64,000 nt of DNA from Rutidosis leptorrhynchoides (taxonomy: Eukaryota > Streptophyta > Magnoliopsida > Asterales > Asteraceae). Under the pieces are notes generated by a model, which had not been told where the DNA came from, searched no databases, and saw only the letters and a program-made list of their open reading frames with translations. Positions 1 to 11,573 of the stretch are shown piece after piece; within the stretch, counting starts at the first letter, position 1, and each line of letters opens with the position of its first letter. The position numbers and the translations under genes are program-made. The stretch covers positions 80,251,501 to 80,315,500 of the forward strand of contig NC_092339.1 in the NCBI RefSeq assembly GCF_046630445.1, read 5' to 3'.

Positions 1-2591
1 GCGAAGTAATGCCTAACCCACCCATTTCGATAGGTACACATACTGATTCCCACTTGACAAGACACGTTTTCTTTTTTCAAACAATCACCCTCAAAGGAAA
101 TTCCTTTGATATCTTTCTAATTGTTTAATGATGGAGATAGGAACTTTGTACATTGACATGTAGTGAAGAGGTAAATTGGAAATAACCGCTTTTACCATAA
201 CTAATCGGCCACCGAAGGAGAGGCAACGACCCTTCCATCCCGAAGCTTTCTTTTGAATTTATTTACAACTGGATCCCACATCTTTGAACGATCTCTAGAA
301 ATACTAATCGGAATGCCAAGGTATTCCATAGGAAATACGCCTACTTTACAATTGAAAATAGCCGATTAAGAATTCATATCTTCCCTTGAGACGTGAATAC
401 CATACAACGTTGTTTTAACTGCATTCATTTGGAGTCCCGAAGATTGAAAGAACAAGTGCATAATACTTTTGATCTGATTTAATTCTTGGAAAGAAGGTTT
501 AGCAAATATTATAGTGTCATCCGCGAATTGAGAGTGATTGATGCTCAATTCGTGATTAAATTGTCAACCAATTAACGAACCACTATTCAATTCTTTTGCG
601 AGTAGCTTGCTCAATATTTCCGCAACAATAATGAACAAAAAAGAAGAAAAGCGGTCTCCTTGCCTTAACCCGCATTTTATAGTACCTTCTCTGGAAGGGG
701 ACCCGTTCAAGAGGACCGTAAAGTTGATATTAGAAATACAAGTTTTGATCCGTGAAATAAACTTTGAACCAAATCCCATTGCTATAAGAACATGGAGTAA
801 GAACTCGTGAGAAACACAATCGTAAGCCTTGGAAAATTCAATTTTTTAAAGGAGGATTGGCTTTTTCTTTTTCTTGGCAAAATGTACAACCTCGTTAACA
901 ACCATAACACCATCCATTAACAACCGTGATGGGAAAAACCATTTTGAGTCTCATTAATAATAGCGGGAATAACCATCTTTAACCGATTAGCTAAAGTTTT
1001 AGCTATAATCTTGTAGGACGCATTAGTGAGACTTATAGGCCTTAAGTTCTCAATACTTCTAGCTGAATTGTTTTTTGGAATCAAGACGATAAACGACGAG
1101 TTGAAGCCTTTTGGAAAAGGAGGAGTATCATAAAATTGTGAAAGCATCTCCATAACATCATCTTCGAGCCAAAACCACCCTTTTTGAAAGAACCGCAATG
1201 TAAACCCGTCCGGTGCAGGTGTTTTGTTACCATCGGATCCTTTAATAACCCTTTCAATTTCTATAACTGAGAATGGTTCTTCTAGAAGTGCCTTATGGTG
1301 GGCCGAAACTTGTGGAATATTGAGGGAGGCCCAATCCAAAACAGACTGTGCAGGCATACAAGAATTCGATCTGCAGAACATGTTTTTGAAATACACAATA
1401 GCGTGTTCTTTAATAACCGAAGGATTATCTTCCCAAGCATTGTTACTATGTAAACCTGCAACATAAGAAGATTGATACTTTATTTTCGACACAAGATGGA
1501 AGAATCTTGTGTTTTTATCCCCAAGTCGTAACCATTGAAACCTTGACTGTAACCTGCGTTTCGTTTCAACTTGAATCATAATTCTCTTTTTGGATTTTTT
1601 GACAGCAGCTAACTCGCCCAATTCTTCTACAGTTAATAGACGAGTTTTGTACACCGATTTTAACCTTTTAATTCCGCCTTCGCAAAATTGAAGCTCCAAT
1701 TTATATTGCGACTTTTGTTGTGTTCTCAAAACCTTAAGATCAACTTTTAGTAAACGAAGTTTTTTGACTATCACAAAAGCATCCCACCCATTGACAGAAT
1801 CTGAGGCCCATTTAGCATAACACATGTTAAGAAAACCAGGCTTTGACATCCACCCGTTATTGAACCGAAATGGCTTCGGGCCCCATGAAACAAGGATTTT
1901 CCCCCATTCAATTGGTTTATGATCAGACTGTTCAGGTTTACCCGCAATCAAAACAGACCCCAACCAAGAATCGAGCCAAGCCGCATTAACTAACATTCTA
2001 TCGATGTGCGACATTTTCCCTAAAGGACCTTCTGAAGTGAATTCTTCGTTTGTCAAAATTTGATCAAACAAAGAAGCTTTAGAGATGAATTCATTAAAAC
2101 TATTTATACAGTTCCAATCAATAACTTCTCGAAAACGTTCTTCGGAGTTACAAACTGAATTAAAATCGCCTAGGAAACAAATTGGGCCCGACCAATTGCA
2201 AGCCATATTAACCAATTGATTCCACACCAATTTTTTGCTCGATTCAAGGTGAGGAGCGTATACGTTAATAATAAGAATTAATTGATTTGAAAGAATGTAC
2301 CTCAATACCGTTGCAATCCAATATCTATTTTTCCAACAATTGATAAGAGAGAAGAAATCTTCCCTCCAAATTGAAACCAATCCTCTGATCTACCTTTGGC
2401 CATGACTTGAACAACATCAAAACTAAAGTGTAATATTTCCAAATTTCATTTAGAATAGGTTGTGCCACCTCCTTAACCATGGTTTCTTGAATAGCTAGAA
2501 ATTAGATTTGAAAGTGATTGACAAAAGAACCCGCCATCCGGCCTCTTGACCTATTCCCGAGGCCTCGGGTGTTCCATGAGGCGATTCTCAT
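1..2591 (-). pseudogene. LINE ORF2 pseudogene (endonuclease plus reverse transcriptase)
   Basis: ORF2 would nick the target DNA and copy LINE RNA at the nick. The start is the ATG at 2591-2589, followed by RIASWNTRGLG, the usual first strand of the endonuclease domain. A stop and a frame change follow. The longest open piece, 2380-917, holds the endonuclease GDFNSV and SDHKP motifs and the RT N-terminal TPAPDGF and FIVLIPK motifs. The RT palm continues in other frames at about 915-780 (KAYDC-like), 779-564 (GLRQGD) and 548-366 (FADDTIIF, the YADD box), then thumb sequence to position 1. An in-frame stop after NGFSHHGC and further breaks rule out a functional product. RT motif order and the EN start leave little doubt about the family. 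Confidence 0.85.
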
Positions 2592-2720
2592 GGTTTGGTG
2601 GTGTTGGAAGGAATGATCTCGTCGGCCATATTTTGCATTAGTTCTCCAAACTTAATCATTTCTTCTTTCAAAGTGAGTTTTTTAGCACCATCAAATGACT
2701 TTTCGAAGAAGTCTTGTTAG
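1..2720 (-). mobile_element. Decayed L1-type LINE, minus strand, running off the left edge
   Basis: Read on the minus strand, this interval gives an ORF1 C-terminus, an apurinic-type endonuclease and a reverse transcriptase in the order expected of a plant L1-type LINE. The element continues past position 1, so its 3' end and tail are not visible. The reading frame is broken by several stops and frame changes, so it is an old copy. The 5' boundary is unclear: coding-like sequence fades near 2,720, and a second coding-like patch reaches about 2,890. Confidence 0.85.
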
Positions 2721-2890
2721 TATATTTGATAAGTATTCTGGTCTCACTTCAGTCTCATTCCAACTACCGTTAGACTTTGACTAAGTTTATCAGTCGATCA
2801 ATGTTTTCACATATGTCATTGGTTTGTCGGTCGTTGTGCAGAAGTTCATTCGTGGTAACTGGCAAGTCACGTAAGGAAGGGATCGCCAGT
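2588..2890 (-). pseudogene. LINE ORF1 C-terminal remnant
   Basis: Directly upstream of ORF2 the minus strand reads an open tail, SFDGAKKLTLKEEMIKFGE and onward to SNTTKP, whose TGA stop (2590-2588) overlaps the ORF2 start as ATGA. Further upstream, in another frame, 2890-2770 reads a coding-looking stretch ending DICENIDRLINLVKV. This is probably more of ORF1 after a frameshift, but I cannot prove it. A 19-T run (2900-2918) lies beyond it. Confidence 0.5.
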
Positions 2891-2991
2891 ATTTTGTAAT
2901 TTTTTTTTTTTTTTTTTTGGTAAATATAATACGAAGGAGTATACTATAAATATAGAATACAAATTAATAAATTTTTTGACGTTATAAAAAC

Positions 2992-3111
2992 GGGGGATGA
3001 TTCTCACACACACTTTTTTGATCCTCACACACCTATTTTAACCTTTTACTCTTCTAATAATGCTCAATTAGTGAGTGTGGATCAAAAAAGTGTGTGTGAG
3101 AATCATCCCCC
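2992..3111. mobile_element. 120-bp foldback MITE with 9-bp target duplication (Mutator type)
   Basis: The two ends are long inverted repeats of about 40 bp. The left end begins gggggatgattctcacacac and the right end is its near-perfect reverse complement. Only about 40 bp separate the arms. The 9-bp word tataaaaac flanks it on both sides (2983-2991 and 3112-3120). A perfect 9-bp target duplication is the signature of Mutator-superfamily transposition. It has no coding capacity and would need a transposase in trans. Confidence 0.85.
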
Positions 3112-3705
3112 TATAAAAACACTTCAGTTTTTTGATTGGCGTGATAGTATATAGTTTATTTTGTTTTTTATATATACAAGCAATTAGTTCAAAAAAAAAA
3201 ATTATTCAAATTTCAGTACATCAATTTGTAGTGTTAATTACAAAAAACATAAAGTGGTGCAATAAAGTTACATAATTGCCCCTCACACAATGTTAAATTT
3301 ATTAACTTCTTAGGGGTACAAAAATGTAAAATTATTATTTTATTAGAAAACATTAAACACTCCACTCAAATTTTTAATGGACCATATATTCCCGTTCGCC
3401 ACACGTTAAATTTTTTTAACACCACCGTTCAACTCGAAATAATTTTACGAACAAAATTGCAACCAAACACGCATAACAGACGTTTTTTAAAAATCGCTAA
3501 ATATTTCGGTATATCTTTCATACATATACTTACATGCATATATAATAAACAACCCAAATTAAATGATTTTTCTGGTGTTAAAAAGTGCATGCCATTAGAT
3601 ATATTAGGTACTATTCATGTGTATCCAAACACATCCGTCACAACGTGTTTTTAATTTTATAAATGTAATATGATACGTTAAATATGAATATTCAATTTGG
3701 AAGGT

Positions 3706-3738
3706 CCCGCAGCATTGCGCGGGCCGTTTCGGATCTAG
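3706..3738 (+). mobile_element. Helitron-like 3' terminus
   Basis: A GC-rich hairpin (cccgc at 3706, gcggg ending at 3723) is followed 11 nt later by CTAG (3735-3738) and then T. A short hairpin about 10-12 nt before CTRR, inserted before a T, is the canonical 3' end of Helitrons. I could not fix the matching TC 5' end. It may lie upstream of the MITE, in the AT-rich DNA at about 2,920-2,990. Confidence 0.5.
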
Positions 3739-5104
3739 TTTTAACTATTGTCCCCATTTAAACATTAAACATACATTATTATTTGATTAATAAGCATACT
3801 AAGACATTTACAGAATGACCCAATATATTGATTCGACATTCAAAGTCGTTAGGCATCCTGATAAATCAAGGAACTAGCGAAGGATCGAGATGAAAGTTCT
3901 TACTTATAAAATAATTAGATTTTTGGGTTACATAATAATACTCCGTAGTTAAATTTGAACAAATATTTGAAAATACAACGCGGAAATATAATATACAAAA
4001 ATTACATAGGAAAAAAATGTGAAAAAATTGAAACGACGTTGTATATTCAGGTAATTAACATTTTTTGTAATTACAAAAGAAGAAAAATAATATTGCACAT
4101 GTTTATAGCAATAACTTCATATCATTATTTTGATCATTGGAATACATAAATATCTTTGAAACAACGTTTGTTTTTATTTGATTATGTATTATTTATATGT
4201 AAGTCCAAATACAAAATGACAAAAGAGAAAATATGCCCATATTTAGATATTAACCGAAAATAATAGGACTTGTGTGTTTACTCTAAGAGGAACCATTTTG
4301 AAGATGAAACACGGGCCACGCGAGGGGGAGTGGGCACATTTCGGGCTCACCCTAATGGCACCCGTGCTAGCCTACATTCCTTTAATTTCTAGTCTACACA
4401 TTTTGGTTCATTGAAAAGTCAAATGCGCGTACATGCACTACATGCATAGTCCGTTAACTACTCGACTGATTGTATGTAAAATGGCTAATTCGAGATAAAG
4501 AAACGGGTGAAAATAAAGTACAATTATTGATGAGGAATAATTCGTTATGGATATGATTTATTTTTTCAACGAAAAAACGAATAATGTGTAACGGGTTCTT
4601 TTCTTGGAGAGACAAGAATTAAACGAAGATACAAGCAATAGGCGGAAAGGCTCAAGAAACTAAAACAAAATCTAAAGAGTTATGGATATGATTATTGATA
4701 CGATTTAGTAGTACATCTGTAATGAGATTTCGTACTTTAATTTATGTTTTATTTAGTACAGTTCCATAAGAACATGCATGAAAATAAATCACACACCATA
4801 CACGAATTTATTCACTGATATTTACAAATGTTAACTCTTAGACTCGAACTCACAACATCTTATCTGGAGAGATTCGCAACTGATATGTCAATGACCTTTT
4901 AGCAGCATGTGTAATTCAAATAATAGGTTGTGGTGCAAATAGCTAGCTTCGATTTCGATGTTTATGGTTTTGATTCGAATGAAATAGTCAGGTTTAGGAT
5001 GGTGATGAATATATGGATATAAACACACAATCAGATCTAGTAAATCAAATAAATATTTATATTAAATCTGAAATGTGATTACAAGGGAATTTTGATGGAA
5101 TCAA
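3739..5104. other. AT-rich intergenic DNA, no feature recognised
   Basis: There is no reading frame with recognisable protein similarity and no RNA gene. The stretch ends in the target-site copy of the LINE at 5105-5119. Confidence 0.5.
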
Positions 5105-5119
5105 TACAAAGATTGGATT
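5105..5119 (+). repeat. Left target-site duplication of the LINE
   Basis: The word tacaaagattggatt (5105-5119) recurs exactly at 11896-11910 after the poly(A) tail. Including two preceding A residues the match is 17 nt. This fixes the LINE ends and shows a recent insertion. Confidence 0.92.
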
Positions 5120-5301
5120 GTGCACATAATTTATTTATTTATTATAATTAGTCAATGTTAGGTTGAACATAATGACGCTCTCTCCTCTCTCAACTGTTCA
5201 TCTTCTCTACGGCAACCCTAATTTGTTAATCTGGTAATCGATCTGTTTTCAAGCTCTTTGTTTCTGTTTTTCGTAATATTTCCATTTGATTCTTATTCAC
5301 C

Positions 5302-7821
5302 ATGTCTCACATACCGGTTTCACCCCTAACTCCTAAATCTCGTGTTAACATAAACCGTCCAAACTCTGCCTTCACTACTGGTAATCATCACATCAATTAT
5401 AAGCCTATCAATGAAGGTGTTTGGGTTAAAGTTGATCATAGCAAGCATTCTCCTCCTAACAACCCAAACCCTAGTCGATACCCATCTCAGCAGGCGAACC
5501 CTAAAACAAAAACCTCTCAGTTTTCGTCAAAGTTGAATTCATCTTATAATCAAATCTATAACAATTTTAAATATCGTGAATCTGCCATTAATCTTGTCAA
5601 ACGGTTCGGGAACCCTAGCTCTGATTCGGTTAAATCTAATACAAACCCAAACCCGATCCCAATTGATAAGTCAAGAATAACTTCTTACCTCTTCCATAAC
5701 TTTCCTGACAATTGGTGCTCCATAGACTTCTGGGACATATTCAAAAGATATGGTAATATTCATGAAGTCTATATACCTAAGAAGACACTGAAAAATGGAA
5801 GAAAGTTTGGTTTTGTTCGGTTCTTAGATGTCCCTCCATATCACAAAGAATCTCTCGCAAGAAGGCTTAGTCTTATAGTTGCAGGTGATAATCTTCTCAA
5901 AGTTTACTTGGCTCATGATTCTGAAAGAAAGAAACCTGATGCACATCCCAACAAATCGAATTCTGGTACAAGAAACAATGTCAAGTCAGCCTTTACTTCT
6001 CATGTGGATGACAGAAAATTCAAAGATGTGATCCTCAACAAGCCGGCCTCGAACGAAAGCATCCCTTCGATTAAGGTAAACTCTAATGATGAACTTATTC
6101 AAATACTTGGTCAAGCGGTAATTGCAAAGGTCAAAGACCTTGAATACTTGGAATATTTTAGCGAGATATGTGAAAGTGAAATCCTTAGTGGGTTTACTAT
6201 CAAATATCTAGGCGGGCATGATCTAATGCTTATATTTGAGGAATCCAACCCGGCCCTTGATTTGATTAACAACTCGGATCACCCACTATGGAATTGGCTA
6301 GAGGATATTAATCCATGGGACCCTGAAATATATAAATCCTCCGGTAGACTCGCTTATATTAACATATTTGGGGTTCCCATTACTTGTTGGCTAGAATCCA
6401 CCTTCATTGACATTGCCAAAAATTGGGGTGAAGTAATTGAAACGTTTAATTGCTCAATAACAAATGAGAACAATCAAGATTTATCTCACGGTTCGGTAAT
6501 TGTCAAAACGAACAACTTCTCACCGATAAATGGACAAGCTATTATCAATCCCGGTGACATTAATCAGACTAAAGCATATATCATTGAGGTTCAAAACTTT
6601 TCTATGTTTAATCCATACGGTGAGATTGATGACTCGTCAAATTGGGAAGCCGATAGCCTCTCGGATGGACATATCTCAGACGAAGAGTCACATTTAGATT
6701 GCGAAAACCGGGTTGAAGGAATTGATGAAAAGAACACCTACGCCAAAAATATTGGATTCACGCACCCACAAAGTGATAGTTCTCCGGCTAATCAAACATC
6801 TACCAACTCCTCAAAACGTATGAATACCCTTCATTTTGAAAACATAGCTCATAACCAATCTCGCCAGCCACCTCAACCTCCAACCGATAATGACTCAAAC
6901 GAACCACCACCCATCCCTGATTTCAACTCCAATATACCTTACACCACCTCCTCAAACCCATCGAAACTAAACACCACAAAGCCTACACCTTCTGTTACCC
7001 ATACCCCTATATCTGATATAGCCGACACCAGCCCCAAAACAACAAAATTACCAGATACCCCCGAAACAGCCTGCTTCAGCCCAACTAACATGGACTCAAA
7101 AATTCCTGAAGCCCAAGTACCTGATACCCCCGAAACAGTCTGCATCAGCCCAACTACCATGGACTCAAAAATTCATGAAGCCCAAGTACACGCTGTCTCG
7201 GTTACTAGCCCAATACCCTCTAAGGATATTACGGGTAACGATATACCCAATGATTCCATACAGAATGATATAAATGAAACAGTAAACTCACTCAATAGTG
7301 ACACACTCGAACATACTGAGCACTTAGCTGACCCCCACACTACTCAAAATCCAACCGACCCCACTCATGACTCACCCTTAAACTCTCATACCAAATCACC
7401 TTTAACCTTTATGCCCGCCCCAAACGCCACGCAACAAACAAATTCCGACCCTTTTAACCTTGAACCTCTACTATTTCCGGATATTGCAATATCAAAAAAG
7501 AGGAAATTATCCAATACCACTGCCAAGCCTATTCCTAACCCAAAAAACACCCTACAAAAACCGGACATAAAACGACCTAGATCCAATATGCTTTATATGA
7601 AACACCTAGCAAGAAGTGGGCAAAAACTCAGAATTTCACATCTAGCTAAACGTAATAAATCCTCGTCTAATGGTGGAAGTAACACATCCGGCTACTCGAA
7701 GGGAGCTCACATAGACACGACGCGTAACAAAAAGAATAATAAATCAGGCTCCACCTCCAGCAAAAGTTTAGACACGTTTGAATTCGGGAAATGCATCGGG
7801 ATTCGACGCAACCTCCAATGA
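5302..7821 (+). CDS. LINE ORF1 protein with RRM
   Basis: This 839-aa ORF encodes the RNA-binding chaperone-type protein that packages LINE RNA. An RRM spans residues about 126-206: SYLFHNFPDNW is the RNP2-type strand and GRKFGFVRF is RNP1. A second folded-looking region (about 265-390) contains HPLWNWLEDINPWDPEIY and FGVPITCWLESTF, a pattern seen after the RRM in plant LINE ORF1 proteins. The C-terminal half is rich in Pro, Ser, Thr and Asn and acidic in places. Near the end it has a basic, NLS-like cluster (KKRKLS and IKRPRS). I see no CCHC knuckle. A 23-residue unit starting PDTPET is duplicated at nt 7051-7188. The start is the first ATG after the leader. The stop TGA (7819-7821) overlaps the ORF2 ATG by the ATGA arrangement. 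Confidence 0.9.
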   Translation: MSHIPVSPLTPKSRVNINRPNSAFTTGNHHINYKPINEGVWVKVDHSKHSPPNNPNPSRYPSQQANPKTKTSQFSSKLNSSYNQIYNNFKYRESAINLVKRFGNPSSDSVKSNTNPNPIPIDKSRITSYLFHNFPDNWCSIDFWDIFKRYGNIHEVYIPKKTLKNGRKFGFVRFLDVPPYHKESLARRLSLIVAGDNLLKVYLAHDSERKKPDAHPNKSNSGTRNNVKSAFTSHVDDRKFKDVILNKPASNESIPSIKVNSNDELIQILGQAVIAKVKDLEYLEYFSEICESEILSGFTIKYLGGHDLMLIFEESNPALDLINNSDHPLWNWLEDINPWDPEIYKSSGRLAYINIFGVPITCWLESTFIDIAKNWGEVIETFNCSITNENNQDLSHGSVIVKTNNFSPINGQAIINPGDINQTKAYIIEVQNFSMFNPYGEIDDSSNWEADSLSDGHISDEESHLDCENRVEGIDEKNTYAKNIGFTHPQSDSSPANQTSTNSSKRMNTLHFENIAHNQSRQPPQPPTDNDSNEPPPIPDFNSNIPYTTSSNPSKLNTTKPTPSVTHTPISDIADTSPKTTKLPDTPETACFSPTNMDSKIPEAQVPDTPETVCISPTTMDSKIHEAQVHAVSVTSPIPSKDITGNDIPNDSIQNDINETVNSLNSDTLEHTEHLADPHTTQNPTDPTHDSPLNSHTKSPLTFMPAPNATQQTNSDPFNLEPLLFPDIAISKKRKLSNTTAKPIPNPKNTLQKPDIKRPRSNMLYMKHLARSGQKLRISHLAKRNKSSSNGGSNTSGYSKGAHIDTTRNKKNNKSGSTSSKSLDTFEFGKCIGIRRNLQ

Positions 7822-10800
7822 ATCCATCCTCCTTCACATCGATATTTGTAAGTCTTTTTCTCATGTGTACAATTTCTTTAAATATTCGGGGTATTGGACA
7901 AACGGGTAAAATAAGTTGGCTAAAACGTATCTGCAATAAAGAAAAACCAACGATTTTAGGTCTACAAGAAACCAAATGCGGACAAACAGGTGATAACACC
8001 ATTGAATCTTTCTGGGGTAATTCTGATTTTAAATTCGTCCAAAAGGACTCGGTTGGTGCTTCCGGTGGTATCTTAACTATTTGGGATACTAATATCTTTT
8101 CGTTCAATTATGCGATTGAGGGCGAATTCTTCTTAGCAATACGCGGAACATGGGCAGGGCATGATTCTGAAATTGCTTTCATTAATGTATATGGTCCTCA
8201 TTCTTCCTCAAAAAAACTAAGACTCTGGAACGAACTCTCATCTCTCATTAACTTTCTTAACATTCCACACATTGTCTTTGGTGACTTTAATGAAGTAAGA
8301 AACAAAATAGAACGCATGAATACAGATTGCAATCAACATTGGGCAGATAATTTTAATAATTTCATAAATAACTCCGGATTAATTGATCTTCCATTAGGTG
8401 GAAAAAGATTCACAAGGATATGTGAGAAAACAATGAAATTCAGTAAACTTGACCGATTCCTTGTCTCTGATGGCATTTTCACCATCTGGCCCAATACATC
8501 CTCCAAAACTCTTGATCGTGATCTTTCCGATCACTGTCCTATCATTCTAAGAAATAACCTCCTCGATTCAGGCCCTAAACCAATACGTGTTTTTGACACA
8601 TGGCTCGACCTTAAAGATGCCGACATTGTCATTGAAAGAGCCTGGTCGATTCCGACTACTGGTAATAGGCCAGACTGCATCTTCCGTAATAAATTAAAAA
8701 ACGTAAAAATGGAGCTCAAAAAACATAGTATTCAACTTGATAACATTGACTCACAAATCCGAGATCATATATCTGAATGTAATAATTGGGAACAAACTGC
8801 CGAAACCAGACCATTATCTGAATCGGAAAAACAAAAATGGATCGATGAAAAAATGCAGCAAACTGTCAAAGAAAAAAAGAAAATAAACATGCTTAAACAA
8901 AAATCCAGAATCAAATGGGCGCTTGAAGGTGATGAAAATTCAAAATATTTTCACAATTATATTAAAAAAAGAACAAGTAAAAACAACATCCACGGCCTGT
9001 CAATCAATGGAACATGGTCTGAAGATCCTAATCTAATAAAACAAGAAGCATATTCTTACTTTAAAAATGTCTTCCTTTCCAAACATCTTCGTGACGAATG
9101 CCCCTTCGACAATGTACCACATCTCGATTACATCACCTCTTTAGACAATCAACTATTAGAAGCTAAATTTAATGAAACAGAAATATGGGAAGCCATAGGT
9201 AACTGTGATAGTTCCAAAGCTCCCGGCCCGGATGGCTTCAACATGAAATTCTTCAAAAAACATTGGGAACTGATAAAAAACGACCTAATTAATTGTTTAG
9301 ATTGGTTCTGGACAAACGCGGAAATCTCCAGAGGTTGTAATGCTTCCTTCTTCACCTTAATTCCGAAAAAATCTAATCCAATTGAACTAAATGAATATCG
9401 ACCAATATGTCTAATAGGTAGCTATTATAAAATCCTCACCAAAATACTCTCCAATCGCCTTGCAAAGGTCATCCATAAAGTCATAGGATCTGAACAAACT
9501 GCTTTCCTCAAAGGCCGCAACATCCTTGATAGTGTCCTAATTGCAAACGAAATAATAGATGAATTAAAACGTAAAAAACAAAAAGGCCTAATCTTTAAAG
9601 TTGATTTTGAAAAAGCATTCGATTGCATTGAATGGGACTTTCTATTTAAAACCATGCAATCTATGGGTTTTGGTTTAAAATGGATTGGTTTCATCCGGGC
9701 ATGTCTTTCCTCATCGTCTATATCGGTCTTAATTAACGGGTCTCCCACCAAAGAATTCTCTCCCGAAAGGGGAATCCGACAAGGTGATCCCATATCGCCG
9801 TTCCTATTCATCATTGTTGCTGAAGGTCTTAACATACTTGTCAAAAGAGCATTAGCCAATGGTCATTTGCAAGGGTTAAAAATCGGACATGATAATCTCA
9901 CTATCACACACCTTCAGTATGCAGACGATACAATCTTCTTCGGTGAGTGGTCTAAACGAAACGCAAAACACATCTCCAAACTCCTTAAGTGCTTTGAAAA
10001 TATTTCGGGGCTCAAAGTTAATTTCCGCAAAAGCAAGCTCTACGGTATCGGTACCTCTTTGATCGAAACCGAGCAAATGGCTCAGTACATTAACTGCTCT
10101 GCTGGATCTACCCCTTTTACTTACCTCGGACTCCCTATCAGAGTCCCCACTTCACACTCTTCGTCTTGGCAACCAATCGTTGAAAAATTCGATAAAAGAC
10201 TAACGGATTGGGCTGCCAAATCCATTTCATTCGGAGGCCGTCTTACGATAATCAAATCTATTCTAAGTAGTATCCCTTTATACTACTTCTCCTTATTCCA
10301 CGCACCATCCGCTATCCTTAAGGTTCTCGAATCTAAAAGGCGGAAATTTTTCTGGGGAGGTTCTTCAAATGATAATAAAATTAATTGGATTAAATGGGAC
10401 CAAATAATCTTACCTTACGAATGCGGGGGCTTAAACGTGGGATCCCTTTTTGCTAAAAACATATCACTACTTTGTAAGTGGTGGTGGCGCTTTAAAAATG
10501 AAAACAACGCATTATGGGTAAAAATAATCAAAAGCATTTATGGGCCGGGGGGGGGGGGGGGGGGTTGGATACTAACATCTTGTGCAGGAACATTTCAGGT
10601 CGAACCATTTGGAAAGAAATTATCAAAGCCGGAAAAACTGCGGACAACGTAGGCACATCCTTCACTTCCTCAATTTCAAAGCGCATCGGGAATGGCACTT
10701 CAATTAGTTTTTGGAATGATATATGGATCGGAACTGAGAACTTAAAAACATCATTCCATAGATTATTCATGTTGGAATCCCAAAAAGAAGCAACCGTAGC

Positions 10801-11573
10801 TGAAAGAATACTGCGTAGTAATTCCACTTCGACTGGAAACTGGGACTGGTCCAGACCTCCTAGTGGCCGCGCATTGGATGAACTCACGGAACTTAATAAT
10901 CTTATAACTTCTGTAAATATTTCAGATTGCCCTGACTCATGGAAATTCTCCCTCGACGCATCCGGAATCTTCACTACATCAACAATGTCAAATCTGATCA
11001 ATACTCTGAAATTTGGTGCAAATTCAAGAAACCTGTCAATAACTCGCAACAAATACGTTCCACAAAAGGTCTTCATCTTCCTATGGAGGGTGACCCAGCA
11101 AAAAATCCCTGTTAGAAGTGAACTTGATAAAAAAGGAATTGACCTCGATACGATCTTATGTCCCTTATGCGAGCATCATATCGAAACCACTGAACATACA
11201 TTGGTAAATTGTCAAAAAGTGTCTCCAATTTGGTCACAAATTCTCGACTGGTGGAATCAAAACAGCGCATTTATATCTAACATCAACGAAGCCACCATCA
11301 CCGATCAAGGCTTCACATATAACTCAACCGGTTCGTCCCTTTGGCAAGCTACTAAATGGATCACGTGTTACATTATATGGAAACACAGAAACCTGAAGAT
11401 CTTTTCCGGAAAAATATGGAATCCCGCAGCAATAATTTCTGAAATACAAACCCAAAGTTTTAGTTGGATTTCAAACCGTTCAAAAAAAAAAAATACCAAT
11501 CGAGTGGCACCAATGGCTTCTCAACCCGTCATTCTATGTATCATCTCCCTCATCTCGCACGGGTGTCGGTTAA
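7818..11573 (+). pseudogene. LINE ORF2 (endonuclease, reverse transcriptase, zf-RVT), two homopolymer frameshifts
   Basis: ORF2 nicks target DNA and primes reverse transcription there. Counting from the upstream in-frame ATG at 7791, the endonuclease covers residues about 25-255: SLNIRG, LQETK (Glu60), GDFN (Asp165) and SDH (246-248). RT covers about 470-800: KAPGPDGF, FTLIPKK, KVDFEKAFD, GIRQGDPISPF and the catalytic YADD (710-713). The frame breaks in an 18-G run (10547-10564). It resumes one frame over, with WKEIIKAG and a C-terminal zf-RVT domain (CPLCEHHIETTEHTLVNC). A 12-A run (11482-11493) shifts it again; beyond that the family-typical IEWHQWLLNP tail ends at TAA 11571. Everything else is open. 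Both breaks fall in homopolymers, so they may be sequence errors rather than real damage. The probable start is ATG 7818, which overlaps the ORF1 stop. Confidence 0.9.

Noticed and set aside
10528-11076. 182-codon minus-strand frame over the LINE
   Set aside because: It is antisense to the ORF2 C-terminal domain, and its poly-Pro end is the complement of the G run.
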